Shown here piece by piece: positions 63,859-64,000 of a stretch of 64,000 nucleotides of DNA. The first letter of the stretch is position 1. Every line of letters starts with the position of its first letter. Below the pieces are notes generated by a model. It did no database searches. It was not told where the DNA came from and saw only the letters and a program-made list of their open reading frames with translations. The DNA is from a virus, in IMG/VR virus record IMGVR_UViG_3300028394_000049, positions 43,345 through 107,344 of that record, one strand, 5' to 3'. Made by a program: the position numbers and the translations under genes.

Positions 63859-64000
63859 GTATACAAGTTATTGCTGTATGAAGCAAAGAGAAAAGTGTTC
63901 TGGACGGGGGTGCGAATCCCCCCAGGTCCACCAATTATCTATTTTTATCCTAAACGGATAATTATCTGGATTAAATAAAATTGGATAATTGATGGGCCTG
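63859..64000 (+). ncRNA. ssrA: Circularly permuted (two-piece) tmRNA, acceptor half and start of the coding half; truncated by window end
   Basis: A T-arm at 63906-63922 (GGGGG, loop TGCGAAT, CCCCC) is followed by the acceptor 3' strand CAGGTCC, discriminator A and encoded CCA at 63931-63933. No matching 5' acceptor lies upstream. It lies downstream: GGGCCTG at 63994-64000 pairs with CAGGTCC in seven positions (one G-U). Between them CAATTATC (63932) and GATAATTG (63984) pair perfectly, making a longer stem across the intervening loop. This is the order of permuted ssrA genes. The tag-coding part lies beyond the window. The 63859 start is estimated from the promoter. Confidence 0.78.

Noticed and set aside
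63859-63933. Ordinary tRNA gene ending in CCA
   Set aside because: No 5' acceptor strand matching CAGGTCC, no anticodon arm and no D-arm can be found within 75 bases upstream; the matching strand is downstream.
1-64000. CRISPR array or integrase/attachment site
   Set aside because: No regularly spaced direct repeats of CRISPR size and no recombinase motif seen; the genome looks strictly lytic in this window.

Overview
The window is 64 kb of a large, AT-rich, lytic tailed-phage genome of the T4-like (contractile-tail) type. Every gene I can support is on the + strand. Genes are packed with ATGA or TAATG stop/start overlaps. There is no integrase, ribosomal RNA gene or host-style operon. T4-type signs are a CHC2/TOPRIM primase, a T4-RnaseH-like flap nuclease, class Ia ribonucleotide reductase, late-promoter octamers of the TATAAATA type, and N-termini resembling the T4 capsid-targeting peptide. 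The host is probably a Gram-negative aquatic bacterium. A Bug/TctC periplasmic binding protein and an apparent circularly permuted tmRNA both fit a betaproteobacterium; the tmRNA alone would also fit an alphaproteobacterium. This is inference.

Layout. 0-8 kb: conserved phage genes, then a tight sugar cassette of several glycosyltransferases, a methyltransferase and an NDP-sugar epimerase. 8-17 kb: a late block behind a TATAAATA promoter, with a ligase-like protein, an NMNAT-like/P-loop fusion, a modular scaffold-like protein, two structural proteins ending at a strong terminator, and a run of small basic proteins starting MKTF..F. 17-24 kb: lysis and envelope genes, namely i-spanin and o-spanin candidates, a GH19 endolysin, secreted Cys-repeat proteins, coiled-coil membrane proteins and a 3TM holin candidate; a QueC-like PP-loop protein sits among them. 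24-33 kb: DNA and nucleotide metabolism (primase, 2OG oxygenase, ThyX, NrdA, Mpo1-like membrane protein, thioredoxin, NrdB, GIY-YIG-like protein, flap nuclease). 33-63 kb: an early region of mostly small genes in short operons, each behind a sigma70-like promoter and often preceded by a GTTG/CAAC hairpin. Recognisable products there are a HExxH-VWA protein and a CobS/MoxR-like ATPase, a MazG-like protein, a second AAA+ ATPase, HNH and SWIM proteins, a metallophosphoesterase, a DEDDh exonuclease, a GalE-like epimerase, the TctC-like protein, a RecB/Cas4-like nuclease and a secreted thermonuclease. 63.8-64 kb: promoter and first half of a permuted tmRNA, cut by the window edge.

How it fits together. 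The early region supplies regulators and host-takeover factors. The middle genes raise dNTP supply and prime DNA synthesis. The late block builds the head and loads internal proteins, some of them enzymes. The lysis block disrupts inner membrane, wall and outer membrane. Most small genes have no function I can assign, and those entries say so.
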